In this document: one piece after another, positions 10,472 to 19,695 of the stretch
Numbering within the stretch: the stretch's first letter is position 1
Layout of the letters: each line of letters opens with the position of its first letter
Source: Flavobacterium sp. J372
Lineage (GTDB): Bacteria > Bacteroidota > Bacteroidia > Flavobacteriales > Flavobacteriaceae
Reading direction: 5' to 3'
Assembly: GCF_024699965.1 (NCBI RefSeq)
Contig: NZ_JAJOMZ010000004.1
Coordinates: 1,672,001-1,736,000, forward strand
Length of the DNA stretch: 64,000 nt
Notes under the pieces: generated by a model
The model's database searches: none
The model's input: the letters and a program-made list of their open reading frames with translations, nothing else
What the model was told of the DNA's origin: nothing
Program-made: the position numbers and the translations under genes

Positions 10472-11506
10472 CTAAAAGTTTTCTGAATCTAATTGTTTCC
10501 TTCTGCTTTCCAGTATCATATAAAACTGTACCCCAAACAGCAATGATGCCGCCACAAGGTGCGTACTTTGCATCCCGAACGGAAAATCAGCATAATACAT
10601 TGCAATACCTGATGCAATCTCTATTAGTAATAGCACCATGACCCAGCCTGTTTTGGCAAAGCCAAGTCCGAGTCTTTTGTTACGGAGGTATAGGTAAAGA
10701 TTAGAAAAGAATAACACAAAAGAAAATGTCCGGTGGAAATAGAACGTTACCAGCGGATTATCAAGTATTAGGTGCATGTTTTCGTAGCCAAGCATTTTTA
10801 CGCGCTCATCTACAAACTGGCGCACCTGCGTACCCAGAACCACCTGTATCAGTGTTAGAAATAATGCAGCCCAAAGCATAATTTTAAACATTTTGTCATG
10901 TTTAAATGCTACTTTAGTCGGTTTTGCCAAATGCAGAATGTATAAGATAATCGCAACGATTATAAGGGCTACTACCATATGGGTGGTAATTTTAACCGGA
11001 CTGAGTACACTGTCAACCACGGTTTTGCCAAGCCATGCCTGGAAACCCATAAGAAATACTGTAAGCCATGACAACAGTATGATGCTGCTCTTCGTCCGCC
11101 AGAATTTAAAAGATGCCACAGCCATTATAAAAACGGCAAGGCCCGCCAATGCTCCCACAAGCCTGTTAACGTATTCTACCCATGTATGTACGGGGTTAAA
11201 CTCGGCATAGTCATGCTTAGTGTATTCCTGCCAATTGGCTGCATCATATTGTGTCCCGGTAGTAAAGGTTTCTTTTGCTACCCACAATTTTTCATCTTTG
11301 ATGATAACCTGCCCTTTCTCAAAGGTATGGTTGGGAGTCCACATCAACTCTTTAATATCGGTAGGGGGAATGTAATACCCAAAACACCTCGGCCAGTCAG
11401 GACAGCCCATTCCGCTGCCTGTCATACGTACAAGGGCTCCTGCCACAATAACCAGATAAACCAGTACAAGAGCAACCTTCGTAATCTTTGTAAAATTGAT
11501 TTTCAT
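10472..11506 (-). CDS. ctaA: heme A synthase (COX15/CtaA family)
   Basis: This encodes a 344-residue inner-membrane enzyme with about eight membrane helices that oxidises heme O to heme A for cytochrome c oxidase. It opens with a helix ending VRMTGSGMGCPDWPRCFG (residues ~27-43), the family's N-terminal signature. The heme-ligand region has His107 and EYVNRL (111-116), followed by further conserved His in ITTHMVV, FYFHRTF and MQSTHLVAAS. A periplasmic insert (residues ~45-100) is present. The neighbours are not cytochrome-oxidase genes. Confidence 0.93.
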   Translation of the reverse strand: MKINFTKITKVALVLVYLVIVAGALVRMTGSGMGCPDWPRCFGYYIPPTDIKELMWTPNHTFEKGQVIIKDEKLWVAKETFTTGTQYDAANWQEYTKHDYAEFNPVHTWVEYVNRLVGALAGLAVFIMAVASFKFWRTKSSIILLSWLTVFLMGFQAWLGKTVVDSVLSPVKITTHMVVALIIVAIILYILHLAKPTKVAFKHDKMFKIMLWAALFLTLIQVVLGTQVRQFVDERVKMLGYENMHLILDNPLVTFYFHRTFSFVLFFSNLYLYLRNKRLGLGFAKTGWVMVLLLIEIASGIAMYYADFPFGMQSTHLVAASLLFGVQFYMILESRRKQLDSENF

Positions 11507-11521
11507 TGTGTTTGTTTTGCT

Positions 11522-11587
11522 CCTGCAAGGTTTAAAACCTTGTAGGTGTATAATTTAAAACCTACAAGGTCTCAAAAACCTTGCAGG
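11522..11587. repeat. nested intergenic palindrome between ctaA and cca
   Basis: Two imperfect palindromes sit back to back: 11522-11546 (CCTGCAAGG ... CCTTGTAGG) and 11561-11587 (CCTACAAGG ... CCTTGCAGG). Each is a hairpin, and the second is close to the reverse complement of the first, so the whole region can also fold as one long stem. It ends 5 nt before the cca stop codon. It may act as a terminator for the minus-strand operon, but no clear T-tract follows. Confidence 0.7.
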
Positions 11588-11591
11588 TTTA

Positions 11592-13037
11592 CTACTTAGT
11601 TATTTCAAGTCCCAATTTCTTAGCCCGCATCATCATAAAATCGTGTGCTGCCTGATATTCATTCGGAATTTCCCCTTCCAAAATTGCCTCCTTAATTGCC
11701 TCCTTCAATATCCCTATCTCCCGCGATGGCTTAAGGTTGAAGATCTCCATAATCTCTTCTCCTGTAATCGGCGGCTGGAAGTTGCGCACATGGTCGCGCT
11801 CTTCAACTTCCACTATTTTTTGGCGTACAATTTTAAAGTTGTTATGGTACTTCCTGAACTTGGTGGCGTTTTTGGTGGTAATGTCGGCCTCGCAAAGCGT
11901 CATCAGGTTTTCTACATCTTCCCCCGCGTCAAATATCAGGCGGCGTACGGCAGAATCGGTTACTTCATCCTGAGCAAGAACAATAGGCCTTGAGCTCAGC
12001 ATCACCATTTTAGAGACGAACTTCAGTTTTTGGTTCAGCGGCATGTGCAGCCTTTCAAACAGTTTCTTTACCATTTTGCTGCCTACAAACTCATGACCAT
12101 GAAATGTCCAGCCCACTTTTTTACTGAATTTTTTAGTAGGCGCCTTGCCAATATCATGCAACAATGCCGCCCATCTCAGCCACACGTCATTGGTGTTAGG
12201 GGCAATGTTATCCACCACTTCAAGCGTGTGGTAAAAATTATCTTTATGTGTTTGGCCTTCCACTTCCTGCACGCCCTGCAGCGCCGTAAGCTCAGGTAAG
12301 ATTATGTGCAGTAATCCTGTGTCATGCAGCAGTTTAAAGCCCACAGAAGGCACAGGAGCCATCAATATCTTATTGAGTTCATCAACTATACGCTCACCCG
12401 AAATAATGCTTATACGCTCTTTATTTCGAGTGATGGCTTTAAGTGATTCTTTTTCAATCGTGAAATTTAGCTGCGTTGCAAAGCGTATAGCGCGCATCAT
12501 CCTGAGCGGATCGTCACTATACGTAATATCCGGGTCAAGGGGTGTACGTATTATTTTATTCTGAAGGTCTTCCACGCCATTAAACGGGTCAACCAACGTC
12601 CCGAAATCATCTTCATTCAGCGACAGCGCCAGTGCATTTATGGTGAAATCGCGCCTGTTCTGGTCGTCTTCCAGCGTACCGGTTTCTACATGCGGCTTAC
12701 GGCTTTCCCATTGGTATGATTCCTTTCTCGCGCCAACAAACTCTACGTCAATCTTACTGCCGTCTGCTTCATCAAAATGCAGCATGGCTGTACCGTAATT
12801 TTTGAATACCTGAACTTTGGGTTTTTTTGGTAGGAGGGAAGATACTTTCTGCGCCAAATCTATCCCGCTGCCAACGGCAACAATGTCAATATCTTTCTTA
12901 AGTCCGCGGTCAAGAAGAAAATCTCTCACATAACCGCCAATGACATAACTCTTAACATCGAGCTGTGCGGCGGCCTGCGATGTGATGCTGAAAACAGGGT
13001 GTTGTAGGGCTTCTTTATATGAAGGATTGTCTTTCAT
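11592..13037 (-). CDS. cca: CCA tRNA nucleotidyltransferase with HD domain
   Basis: This encodes a 481-residue protein that adds or repairs the 3'-CCA end of tRNA. The class II nucleotidyltransferase head has GGYVRD (residues 34-39) and the two catalytic aspartates in DIDIV (49-53), then the [11 protein letters not shown] motif (~130-140) and a nucleotide-binding segment with [14 protein letters not shown]. An HD phosphohydrolase domain follows ([11 protein letters not shown], ~292-302). The start overlaps the stop of tsaC by one base, so it is translated from the same message as tsaC and the glycan operon upstream. Confidence 0.93.
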   Translation of the reverse strand: MKDNPSYKEALQHPVFSITSQAAAQLDVKSYVIGGYVRDFLLDRGLKKDIDIVAVGSGIDLAQKVSSLLPKKPKVQVFKNYGTAMLHFDEADGSKIDVEFVGARKESYQWESRKPHVETGTLEDDQNRRDFTINALALSLNEDDFGTLVDPFNGVEDLQNKIIRTPLDPDITYSDDPLRMMRAIRFATQLNFTIEKESLKAITRNKERISIISGERIVDELNKILMAPVPSVGFKLLHDTGLLHIILPELTALQGVQEVEGQTHKDNFYHTLEVVDNIAPNTNDVWLRWAALLHDIGKAPTKKFSKKVGWTFHGHEFVGSKMVKKLFERLHMPLNQKLKFVSKMVMLSSRPIVLAQDEVTDSAVRRLIFDAGEDVENLMTLCEADITTKNATKFRKYHNNFKIVRQKIVEVEERDHVRNFQPPITGEEIMEIFNLKPSREIGILKEAIKEAILEGEIPNEYQAAHDFMMMRAKKLGLEITK

Positions 13038-13606
13038 TAAGGTCGTATCACTTTTACCTGCAAATCATTCCCGATCTTGATGATGGTACTTGGTTTTGCG
13101 GCAATTTTATCGTGATGCAAATTTACAACATAGTCTACGCCGTCCAAAATATGATGGTCAATTTCTTTGAATGAACTTGGTGTAGGCATACCGCTTATAT
13201 TAGCCGAAGTTGAGACCAACGGTTTCTTCATACGCTCCATCAATTTGTAGCAAAAAGGTTCTTTTACAAGGCGCATACCCAGTGTTTTATCCGGAGCGAT
13301 GAGGTTTGGCGCTACATTACGCGGATTGTCAAGAACTAACGTTGTGGGCTTATCGCTAAGGTCGAGAATTTGCCAGGCCACTTCAGGTATATTATTGAAA
13401 ACGTTATGCACCATGCGGTCGCCGTTCATGAGTACTATCATACTCTTGGTTTCCTCACGCTGCTTCAGCTCATAAATTTTTTTAACGGCATCAGGATTGG
13501 TGGCATCACAGCCAATGCCCCAAACGGTATCAGTAGGGTAGAGTATGATCCCTCCGTTCTTTATGGCCTCAAATGCGTTGTGTACTTCTTCATTAATGTT
13601 ATCCAT
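13037..13606 (-). CDS. tsaC: L-threonylcarbamoyladenylate synthase (Sua5/YrdC family)
   Basis: This encodes a 189-residue YrdC-domain protein that makes threonylcarbamoyl-AMP for the t6A37 modification of tRNAs. Signatures are [18 protein letters not shown] at the front, KPTTLVLDN in the middle, and the S-T-S-A-N motif in [10 protein letters not shown]. It lacks the extra C-terminal Sua5 domain, as TsaC does. It starts 3 nt after the GT2 gene at 13610 and overlaps cca by 1 nt, so two tRNA-maturation genes form the 3' end of a glycan operon. Confidence 0.92.
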   Translation of the reverse strand: MDNINEEVHNAFEAIKNGGIILYPTDTVWGIGCDATNPDAVKKIYELKQREETKSMIVLMNGDRMVHNVFNNIPEVAWQILDLSDKPTTLVLDNPRNVAPNLIAPDKTLGMRLVKEPFCYKLMERMKKPLVSTSANISGMPTPSSFKEIDHHILDGVDYVVNLHHDKIAAKPSTIIKIGNDLQVKVIRP

Positions 13607-13609
13607 GGC

Positions 13610-14521
13610 TTACTTCTTTAGCGACCAATATGACGCAATTATCTTATTTATTGGAAACGGATATTTAAGCGCTGCGTACTTTTGTTTGTTTTCAGCGTAT
13701 TCCTGCAGCTCGGCTTTACTTTTATCCTGAATTTTTTCCAGCTCGCGTATCCTGCTTTTGTATTGCCTCAGCCAATATTTTTTGCTCAATACCTTGTCGC
13801 TGTTGATATGGTCAATAAATTTGTTGATGACAACAGCATAGTCTTTATGCATCACTTCTTTATTGTTTGAAAGGCTGGTCAACATCACCCTGTAGTAAAA
13901 CAGCGGCTCGTTAAGAAATGCCATTTTGTGCCCGTTGTAAGCCAGGCGCAGGCAGATATCCCAGTCTTCCATCATGATGTTCTCATCAAATTTCAGGTCA
14001 GAAAGTATTTTGCGACTCGTCATAAAACCAATAGCATACAGGAAGTTGCCTGTTATGGCTTCATTAAAGTAGTTAGCGAGATTGATTGCTTTTTTCTTAT
14101 TGCGGGGGTCGTATAAGGCAACAGTTTCACCAGTATCCTGAAGGTATTTGTAACCATCGGTAAATACAACATCGGCACCTGTCTGTAACATGAAGTCAAT
14201 CTTCTTCTGCATGTTATCCTCAGTATACCAGTCGTCACCCGAAAGGAAAGTAATGTAGTCCGTTTCTGCACGGTCAACCAGTATATTCAGATTCTGCGAA
14301 ACATTTTTGTTAACATCGTTTTTGTAACCGCGATACTTAATTCCTGAAGTTTTAAAATACTCATCAGCAATTTCAAAAGTGCGGTCGGTTGAGTTGTTAT
14401 CAAGAAAAACTACTTCAAAATCCTTATATGTCTGGGCAGCAATACTTTCGCATGCCTGCAAAATGTACTTTTCGTGGTTCATGGCAAGCAGCGCCAGCGT
14501 TACAGAAATTTTGCCTGCCAT
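13610..14521 (-). CDS. GT2-family glycosyltransferase
   Basis: This encodes a 303-residue cytoplasmic GT-A glycosyltransferase. The fold shows in VTLALLAMNHEKYILQACES, then VVFLDNNSTDRT and the metal-binding FLSGDDWY (Asp pair near residue 96). The C-terminal part holds a conserved MEDWDICLRLAY acidic motif and a basic helical tail (KYWLRQYKSRIRELEKIQD). It is the last sugar gene of the operon, 1 nt after the aminotransferase, and is a good candidate for the enzyme that transfers the amino-sugar made upstream. Donor and acceptor cannot be read from sequence. Confidence 0.85.
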   Translation of the reverse strand: MAGKISVTLALLAMNHEKYILQACESIAAQTYKDFEVVFLDNNSTDRTFEIADEYFKTSGIKYRGYKNDVNKNVSQNLNILVDRAETDYITFLSGDDWYTEDNMQKKIDFMLQTGADVVFTDGYKYLQDTGETVALYDPRNKKKAINLANYFNEAITGNFLYAIGFMTSRKILSDLKFDENIMMEDWDICLRLAYNGHKMAFLNEPLFYYRVMLTSLSNNKEVMHKDYAVVINKFIDHINSDKVLSKKYWLRQYKSRIRELEKIQDKSKAELQEYAENKQKYAALKYPFPINKIIASYWSLKK

Positions 14522-14522
14522 T

Positions 14523-15620
14523 TTAGTATTTATTTACAGTATCAATAACATATTGTACTTCATTATTGGTCATCACAGGGCTTATAGGCAGACTGAGCAC
14601 CTCATTATGAATTTTCTCTGTAATCGGTAAGCTCAGATGGCTATACTCACTGTAAGCCTCCTGCTTATGTGGCGGGGTTGGGTAATGTATCTGGGTATGT
14701 ATATTGTTGCTAGTCAGGTAATTTTGAAGTCCGTCACGATTATCAGTCCGCACAACAAACAAATGCCATACATGTTCATCACCCGGGTTTTCAGGAAGGA
14801 TTAATTTTGAATTGGCAATACCCGTAATGTAAGCCGCAGCAATTTCTCTCCTGCGTTGATTTTCAGTATCAATGTATTTCAGCTTTACGTCCAGCGCTGC
14901 AGCCTGCAATTCATCAAGCCTTGAATTAAGACCCTTGTATTTGTTAGTATATTTTACTTCTGAACCGTAGTTGGCGATGGCCCGTACAGCTTTAGCCAGT
15001 GCATCATCATTTGTAGTTACTGCACCGCCGTCTCCTAGCGCACCTAAATTCTTGCCCGGATAAAAACTATAACCCGCTGCATCGCCAAGGTTTCCCGTCT
15101 TTATGCCGTTCCATACCGCCCCGATTGCCTGTGCATTGTCCTCAATTATTTTCAAATTGCGTTGTTGCGCAATTTTTTTCAAATCCTCAGAAAATACCAC
15201 ACGCCCGTAAAGGTGTACAATCATTATAGCTTTTGTACGGTTCGTGATTGCAGCTTCTATTGCTGAAATATCAATATTATATGTGCTGATGTCCGGCTCA
15301 ACAAAAACCGGCTTCAGCCCATTATCAGTTATTGCAAGTACAGAAGCAATATAGGTATTGGCAGGCACAATAACTTCATCACCTTCCTGCATAATACCTA
15401 ATTCTATATAGGCTTTAAGTATAAGCCTCAGTGCGTCAAGGCCGTTAGCTACGCCTATTGCATGTTTGGTACCTATGTAAGCAGAAAGATTTTGCTCAAA
15501 GGTTTTAGTTTCATTGCCCAGTAGATACCAGCCGCTGCGGAAGGTTTTTAAAAGTCGTTCTTCTATCTCCTGCTGATGCTGCATATTTATCTTATGCAGG
15601 TCTAAAAATTTTACTTCCAT
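14523..15620 (-). CDS. FdtB-like dTDP-3-keto-hexose aminotransferase (DegT/DnrJ/EryC1)
   Basis: This encodes a 365-residue PLP enzyme that installs an amino group on a nucleotide-linked keto-sugar. The PLP lysine is Lys190 in [15 protein letters not shown], with Asp161 in [11 protein letters not shown] contacting the pyridine nitrogen. N-terminal EVKFLDL and the segment [15 protein letters not shown] resemble the FdtB/QdtB group, which act on dTDP-3-keto-6-deoxyhexoses. An FdtA/QdtA-like isomerase in the same operon (18207-18598) supports that assignment. The exact sugar (Fuc3N or Qui3N type) is not decided by sequence. Confidence 0.85.
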   Translation of the reverse strand: MEVKFLDLHKINMQHQQEIEERLLKTFRSGWYLLGNETKTFEQNLSAYIGTKHAIGVANGLDALRLILKAYIELGIMQEGDEVIVPANTYIASVLAITDNGLKPVFVEPDISTYNIDISAIEAAITNRTKAIMIVHLYGRVVFSEDLKKIAQQRNLKIIEDNAQAIGAVWNGIKTGNLGDAAGYSFYPGKNLGALGDGGAVTTNDDALAKAVRAIANYGSEVKYTNKYKGLNSRLDELQAAALDVKLKYIDTENQRRREIAAAYITGIANSKLILPENPGDEHVWHLFVVRTDNRDGLQNYLTSNNIHTQIHYPTPPHKQEAYSEYSHLSLPITEKIHNEVLSLPISPVMTNNEVQYVIDTVNKY

Positions 15621-15625
15621 AAATC

Positions 15626-16540
15626 TTAGCTTTCCATTATAGCATAGCCCACGCCGCTAGCGCCCATACCGTTTCCGGAATAAAATACATATTTTTTGCC
15701 TTTGGCCTCAACAGGCACCGGGTAACATACGGTTTCAGAATCCCAGCCTTCAGCTGAAAGTTCAAGCGTGAACTTATCATCTTTTCGCACCCAGTTTACA
15801 CCATCTGCAGATTCTGCATAGCCCGCCCTGTATTCTTTTGCGAGGTTATCGCGTGTGTAAAACATCTTGTAAATGCCATCTTCCTTAAATACAGTAGGCC
15901 TGCCTATGCGGTATTCCGTACCTTCATTCTTAACACAGCTTATCCGCATGTCATTAGATATATTTATCCCGTCTTCAGACTCAGTATACATTATATCATA
16001 TTTCGGGTAAGGTATGCCATTGATATATTCCCAGCCTTCGCCCTGGCTATACCATATTTTGTACTTGCCATCTTCCTTAATCACGGTATGTATAGCTCTG
16101 ATGTATCGCTCATTGTCATACCTGTCAAGTATCGGCGTCACCAGTTTACGTTGGAATGTATTACCTCCGTCAGTGCTTTCGGCCAGTCCGGAGAACGCTA
16201 GGAATTTTGCTTTTTTAATAGCCTGGAAACCTACATAGTACATACGTATTGCATCTCCATCACGAATTATAGAACCCAGTATCACGCCATTATCATCAAA
16301 CATGCCTCCTTCGCCTATGTCAAGCACAGGCTTATCTGAAACTGCCAGAATTTCTGAAGGGTTTGATGCCGAAACATCAATATACCCAATACGGCTGGCT
16401 CCGGTAGCATCACGAAATCCGCCATATACGCGTATTACATCATCATTCAGCAAAAATGGGGTAGGAGTGATGAAGGTATTATCCCTCCAATCGTCGAGCT
16501 TTACGGGGTTGTATATCAGTCCTTTTTTTGTAAACTTCAT
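15626..16540 (-). CDS. beta-propeller glycosidase-like protein
   Basis: This encodes a 304-residue cytoplasmic protein without a signal peptide. It shows repeated propeller blades typical of GH32/43/130-like folds: [54 protein letters not shown] and [18 protein letters not shown]. Acidic residues that could be catalytic (DDWRDNTF near the N-terminus, TESEDG in the middle) are present, but I cannot assign a reaction. Its place inside a nucleotide-sugar operon, 2 nt after the PglD-like gene and 5 nt before the aminotransferase, suggests a role in making or transferring the glycan rather than digesting an external one. The function is unknown. Confidence 0.7.
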   Translation of the reverse strand: MKFTKKGLIYNPVKLDDWRDNTFITPTPFLLNDDVIRVYGGFRDATGASRIGYIDVSASNPSEILAVSDKPVLDIGEGGMFDDNGVILGSIIRDGDAIRMYYVGFQAIKKAKFLAFSGLAESTDGGNTFQRKLVTPILDRYDNERYIRAIHTVIKEDGKYKIWYSQGEGWEYINGIPYPKYDIMYTESEDGINISNDMRISCVKNEGTEYRIGRPTVFKEDGIYKMFYTRDNLAKEYRAGYAESADGVNWVRKDDKFTLELSAEGWDSETVCYPVPVEAKGKKYVFYSGNGMGASGVGYAIMES

Positions 16541-16542
16541 GA

Positions 16543-17229
16543 TTATATTTCTTCTGCAGATACATTAAACGCTTCGTAGCTTGTTTTTGCGGCAGGTTTT
16601 GCCGGTGACCCTATCATTAGGCTGGCATCTTCAGTGTTTTTCACAATCAGCGCACCGCTGCCCACAATATTGTCTTTACCAAGCTTTATGTTGTCATTAA
16701 AGGTGCTGTTAACTCCGAGGAATGAATATTCACCGATTTCGCAAAAACCTGAAATCACTACGTGTGACGAAAGATATACATGGTCTTTTATCACTGTACG
16801 GTGCCCAACGTGGTTACCCGACCATAAAATTACATTATTGCCAACTTTTACATGGTGCTGTAAAACGTTATTTTCAAAGATGAAAACATTTTCACCCAGC
16901 TGTACGTTGCGCCATACAAAAGCCCTTGAACTTACATAAGTTGCACAGGTATACCCTTTTGCCTTAGCCTGGTTATACATGTTTGCCCGTGCCCGGTTCA
17001 GTTTTACGTAAGATATAGCAACATAAACTTCATATTCTGAAGGTGAGAATTTTTCCTCAAGTGTTTCAAACTCATACACTGGAAGCCCGTAGAATTCAGG
17101 CTCCTTTAAATATTGCCTGCTTACGCTGAAGCCAACAACTTCATAAGCAGAATCATACGTGAAATATTCACAGGCAATTTCAGCCGTTTCGCCGGTACCT
17201 ATTATGATTAGTTTTTTTGTCTTTTCCAT
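16543..17229 (-). CDS. PglD/NeuD-like sugar O/N-acetyltransferase
   Basis: This encodes a 228-residue protein. Residues ~6-90 are the nucleotide-sugar-binding N-terminal domain with a Rossmann-like LIIIGTGETAEIACEYF. Residues ~95-215 form a left-handed beta-helix of hexapeptide repeats (NVQLGENVFIFENN, HHVKVGNNVILWSGNHVGH, SSHVVISGFCEIGEYSFLG), with the active-site His in NHVGHRT. It uses acetyl-CoA. In this operon it is the likely N-acetyltransferase for the 3-amino-sugar, the FdtC/QdtC role, although its fold is closer to PglD. Confidence 0.85.
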   Translation of the reverse strand: MEKTKKLIIIGTGETAEIACEYFTYDSAYEVVGFSVSRQYLKEPEFYGLPVYEFETLEEKFSPSEYEVYVAISYVKLNRARANMYNQAKAKGYTCATYVSSRAFVWRNVQLGENVFIFENNVLQHHVKVGNNVILWSGNHVGHRTVIKDHVYLSSHVVISGFCEIGEYSFLGVNSTFNDNIKLGKDNIVGSGALIVKNTEDASLMIGSPAKPAAKTSYEAFNVSAEEI

Positions 17230-17234
17230 TAATC

Positions 17235-18200
17235 TTAAAGTTCTATATGCATGGTTTCGCGCAATACGCCACGCCCGCCAAAGCTTTCTTTAAAGTGTGT
17301 AAGCCCTTCATTGATAAACATTCCCTGCTTATCATTCCCGGTACCAAGGTTAAAATAATTATAGCCCTGCGTTTTACCCCATTCAATTATATAATCGGTT
17401 ACAGCATTAACGCAGCGGTGTTCCTGGTAGGCATTGTCCTGGGCAATATATTGTGCATGCAGCGCATTTTTAAATACAAAAAGCACACATCCGCCAATAA
17501 GTTTATCATTGAGATATGCCCCTATAAGTTTGATGTTGTCTTTGCCAACGGCATCCCGAAGTGCAACTATCTGCCCAGCTGTATGCACCGGAGCTTTACC
17601 AAATTTAGACTGTAAGTTTTCCGTGAGCATGTCCCAAAAGCCTTTAAAGTCTTCTGATTCTTTTACGGTAATTGTCTTCCAGGCTTTTATGGTATTGTAT
17701 TTTGTGCCTTTGTCAAACTCCTTTTTAATTTCTTCAAGTGAGGGGCGAAGGTCAATATAGGTTTCAACCTCACGGTATTTTATTTTGAAGCCGCAGCGCC
17801 ACATTGCATAGTCGCTTTCATCACTTATAGTATCATATAAGATGCGGAAAGGGTTGCGAATTATGATTTCGTTAACATTTTTAGTGCGCGCGAAATCAAG
17901 TGTTGCGTTTACCATTTCAACAGCATCTGTCATTCCCATTTTTCGTGAAATGATATAACCGCCATAAGTGCTGCGCAAATGCGAGTTCAGTATAATTTTC
18001 TCGTCAGTTTTATATAGTACAGCCGGCAGCACAGCTGCAAGCTTACCTTTACGATAAAAGAGGAGTGAAGCATCATCTGCGGCGTTTTGGATGTTCTGAT
18101 CGTAAAAAGCCCGTGTGTGAAGGAAATTACCATTAATGGCAGAGTTCACAAACGCTTCCCATTCATCCCTGTGGCTCTCGGTGTATTGTACTACTTCCAA
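17235..18200 (-). CDS. FemAB/GNAT-fold acyltransferase
   Basis: This encodes a 321-residue protein with two GNAT-like halves. Residues ~1-140 include NSAINGNFLHTRAFYD and LNSHLRSTYGGYIIS; residues ~170-321 include the acceptor-side pattern LIGAYLNDKLIGGCVLFV and a C-terminal HFKESFGGRGV. It matches FemAB-like transferases, which move an amino-acyl or acyl group onto cell-wall or glycan amines. It sits between the isomerase and the acetyltransferase of a 3-amino-sugar operon. The start is TTG at 18200, since an in-frame stop lies 6 nt upstream. One extra T in CCTTGG would allow an ATG start (MPLEVVQY). Confidence 0.72.
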   Translation of the reverse strand: MEVVQYTESHRDEWEAFVNSAINGNFLHTRAFYDQNIQNAADDASLLFYRKGKLAAVLPAVLYKTDEKIILNSHLRSTYGGYIISRKMGMTDAVEMVNATLDFARTKNVNEIIIRNPFRILYDTISDESDYAMWRCGFKIKYREVETYIDLRPSLEEIKKEFDKGTKYNTIKAWKTITVKESEDFKGFWDMLTENLQSKFGKAPVHTAGQIVALRDAVGKDNIKLIGAYLNDKLIGGCVLFVFKNALHAQYIAQDNAYQEHRCVNAVTDYIIEWGKTQGYNYFNLGTGNDKQGMFINEGLTHFKESFGGRGVLRETMHIEL

Positions 18201-18206
18201 GGCATG

Positions 18207-18598
18207 TTATTTAAAATCAGCATAATTCCTTATGTAATCTTTCTCATCATACTCCATGCTGGCAATACACATTTGCACCGCGTTGTGGGTATACTTCATT
18301 TGCCTCCAGCACATTTTTGGTATAAAAAGGCCTTTGTCGGGCGAGTCAAGTACCCATTCTTTTTATAGCCGTCTGTAAACTCGGTAGTGATGATAATCTT
18401 GCCTGAAACAGCTACAAGTATCTGCTCCAGCTCATAGTGCGAGTGCATGCCCCTTTCAACACTTTCAGGAGTAAAATAGGTCCAGTAAATACGTTTGGGT
18501 GTAAATGGCAGGTTTTCTTTTTCGGCAATAGATATGTAGCCTATAGACGGTTCGCCAATTTTAGGGAAATGTATTATGTGGGGTCTCTGCTGCTCCAT
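18207..18598 (-). CDS. FdtA/QdtA-like dTDP-4-keto-6-deoxyglucose 3,4-ketoisomerase (frameshifted)
   Basis: This is a small cupin enzyme (about 130 residues when corrected) that moves the keto group from C4 to C3 of dTDP-4-keto-6-deoxyglucose. The N-terminal frame has KRIYWTYFTPESVERGMHSH with His52 and His54, then YELEQILVAVSGKI. After K80 the frame breaks. One A restored to a coding-strand A5 run (T5 at 18360-18364) gives EWVLDSPDKGLFIPKMCWRQ and the family ending MEYDEKDYIRNYADFK, with the stop at 18207. It is the first gene of the six-gene operon. RmlA and RmlB, which supply its substrate, are not in this window. Confidence 0.87.
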
Positions 18599-18685
18599 GC
18601 GGCTGGTTATATTATAAGTTCAGGAAATGCACCTGCAATGCAAATTTACATTATTTTTATTAAGCGCGGCTTCGTCAACAAACCA

Positions 18686-19600
18686 TTACCCATGCCGGTA
18701 GCTTTGCTTCTGTTTTAGCGACTCATCAAGGCACACGCTACGGAAGACTATCCCAAGTGAGTCCCATTTCTTAGGCTTTATCAAAAACGTAAAGAAAAGA
18801 TAGTATTTTATGGCAAGATATTTCAGGTAAGGGTAATTCTTTTTAATGATGTACAGGTAAGATATAAGCCCTTCGCGGTCTATAGGCCTGTTTTTTGCAG
18901 AGCTGCCCCCCTGGTAGTGCACAATTTTCGTCTGCGGAAGCAAAAATGTTGTGTAACCTTTTTGGCGCAGGCGGTGGCTTATATCCATCTCTTCAAAATA
19001 GAGGAAGATATTGGTGTCAAAACCGCCAATTTCACCAAAAATCGATGATTTAAAAAACATAAAGGCACCGTTTATAAAGTGCGGCTCAATAACATCTGTA
19101 TGCTCTTTTTTACGTTTTGGGTGTGTTTCGGCATAGTTTTTCTCCAGAAAGCTGCGCCCAAATAAAAGCTTACGTAAGCCTTTGTTATGGTCAAATGACG
19201 GTACAAACTTACCATGCTGGTCATAGTTCTGTGCACTGGTTACCCCAGCTTTTGGGTTATTCCTATGAAACTCAACATGCATTCCAATGCAATCGTTCAT
19301 CAAAAGCGTATCATTGTTCAGAAACAGCAAATATTCGCCTGAAGCAAACTGGGCACCGAACATATTACCGCCCCCAAACCCGGTATTTATCCTGCTGCTA
19401 ACCAGTGTAATATTCTCTCTCAAAGGCAGGCCTGCCTCGAGAGCTGCAAATTCTTCCTGCTTTGAATTGTTATCTACAACTATGATTTCCAACGATATTG
19501 ACGGACTTGTCTTTTCAAGCACAGAGGCTATACAGTCTAAAGTATAGGCTGATGAATTGTAATTGATGATGATTACCGATACATCTTTCGTGTACTTCAT
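18686..19600 (-). CDS. GT2 glycosyltransferase, rhamnosyltransferase-like
   Basis: This encodes a 304-residue protein that opens VSVIIINYNSSAYTLDCIAS, has LEIIVVDNNSK and the metal/nucleotide motif LLFLNNDTLL (residues ~91-100), then INGAFMFFKSSIFGEIGGFD and the acidic FLYFEEMDISHRLRQ. This layout is that of WbbL/RfbN-like rhamnosyltransferases of O-antigen clusters. The last ~50 residues hold an amphipathic segment that may touch the membrane. It lies 87 nt upstream of the isomerase gene and could start the same transcription unit. Confidence 0.85.
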   Translation of the reverse strand: MKYTKDVSVIIINYNSSAYTLDCIASVLEKTSPSISLEIIVVDNNSKQEEFAALEAGLPLRENITLVSSRINTGFGGGNMFGAQFASGEYLLFLNNDTLLMNDCIGMHVEFHRNNPKAGVTSAQNYDQHGKFVPSFDHNKGLRKLLFGRSFLEKNYAETHPKRKKEHTDVIEPHFINGAFMFFKSSIFGEIGGFDTNIFLYFEEMDISHRLRQKGYTTFLLPQTKIVHYQGGSSAKNRPIDREGLISYLYIIKKNYPYLKYLAIKYYLFFTFLIKPKKWDSLGIVFRSVCLDESLKQKQSYRHG

Positions 19601-19695
19601 GAAGAGATATTTTGCACAAATATAATTACATGCTCCAACTATTACCGATGTATCTTCAGAATTTTGATATTTTTGGAGAAATTATACAACTCTAT

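Noticed and set aside
19612..19695. A longer N-terminus for the CgeB/RfaS-like gene
   Set aside because: It would need a TTG start; the ATG at 19696 opens straight into the Rossmann-like strand.
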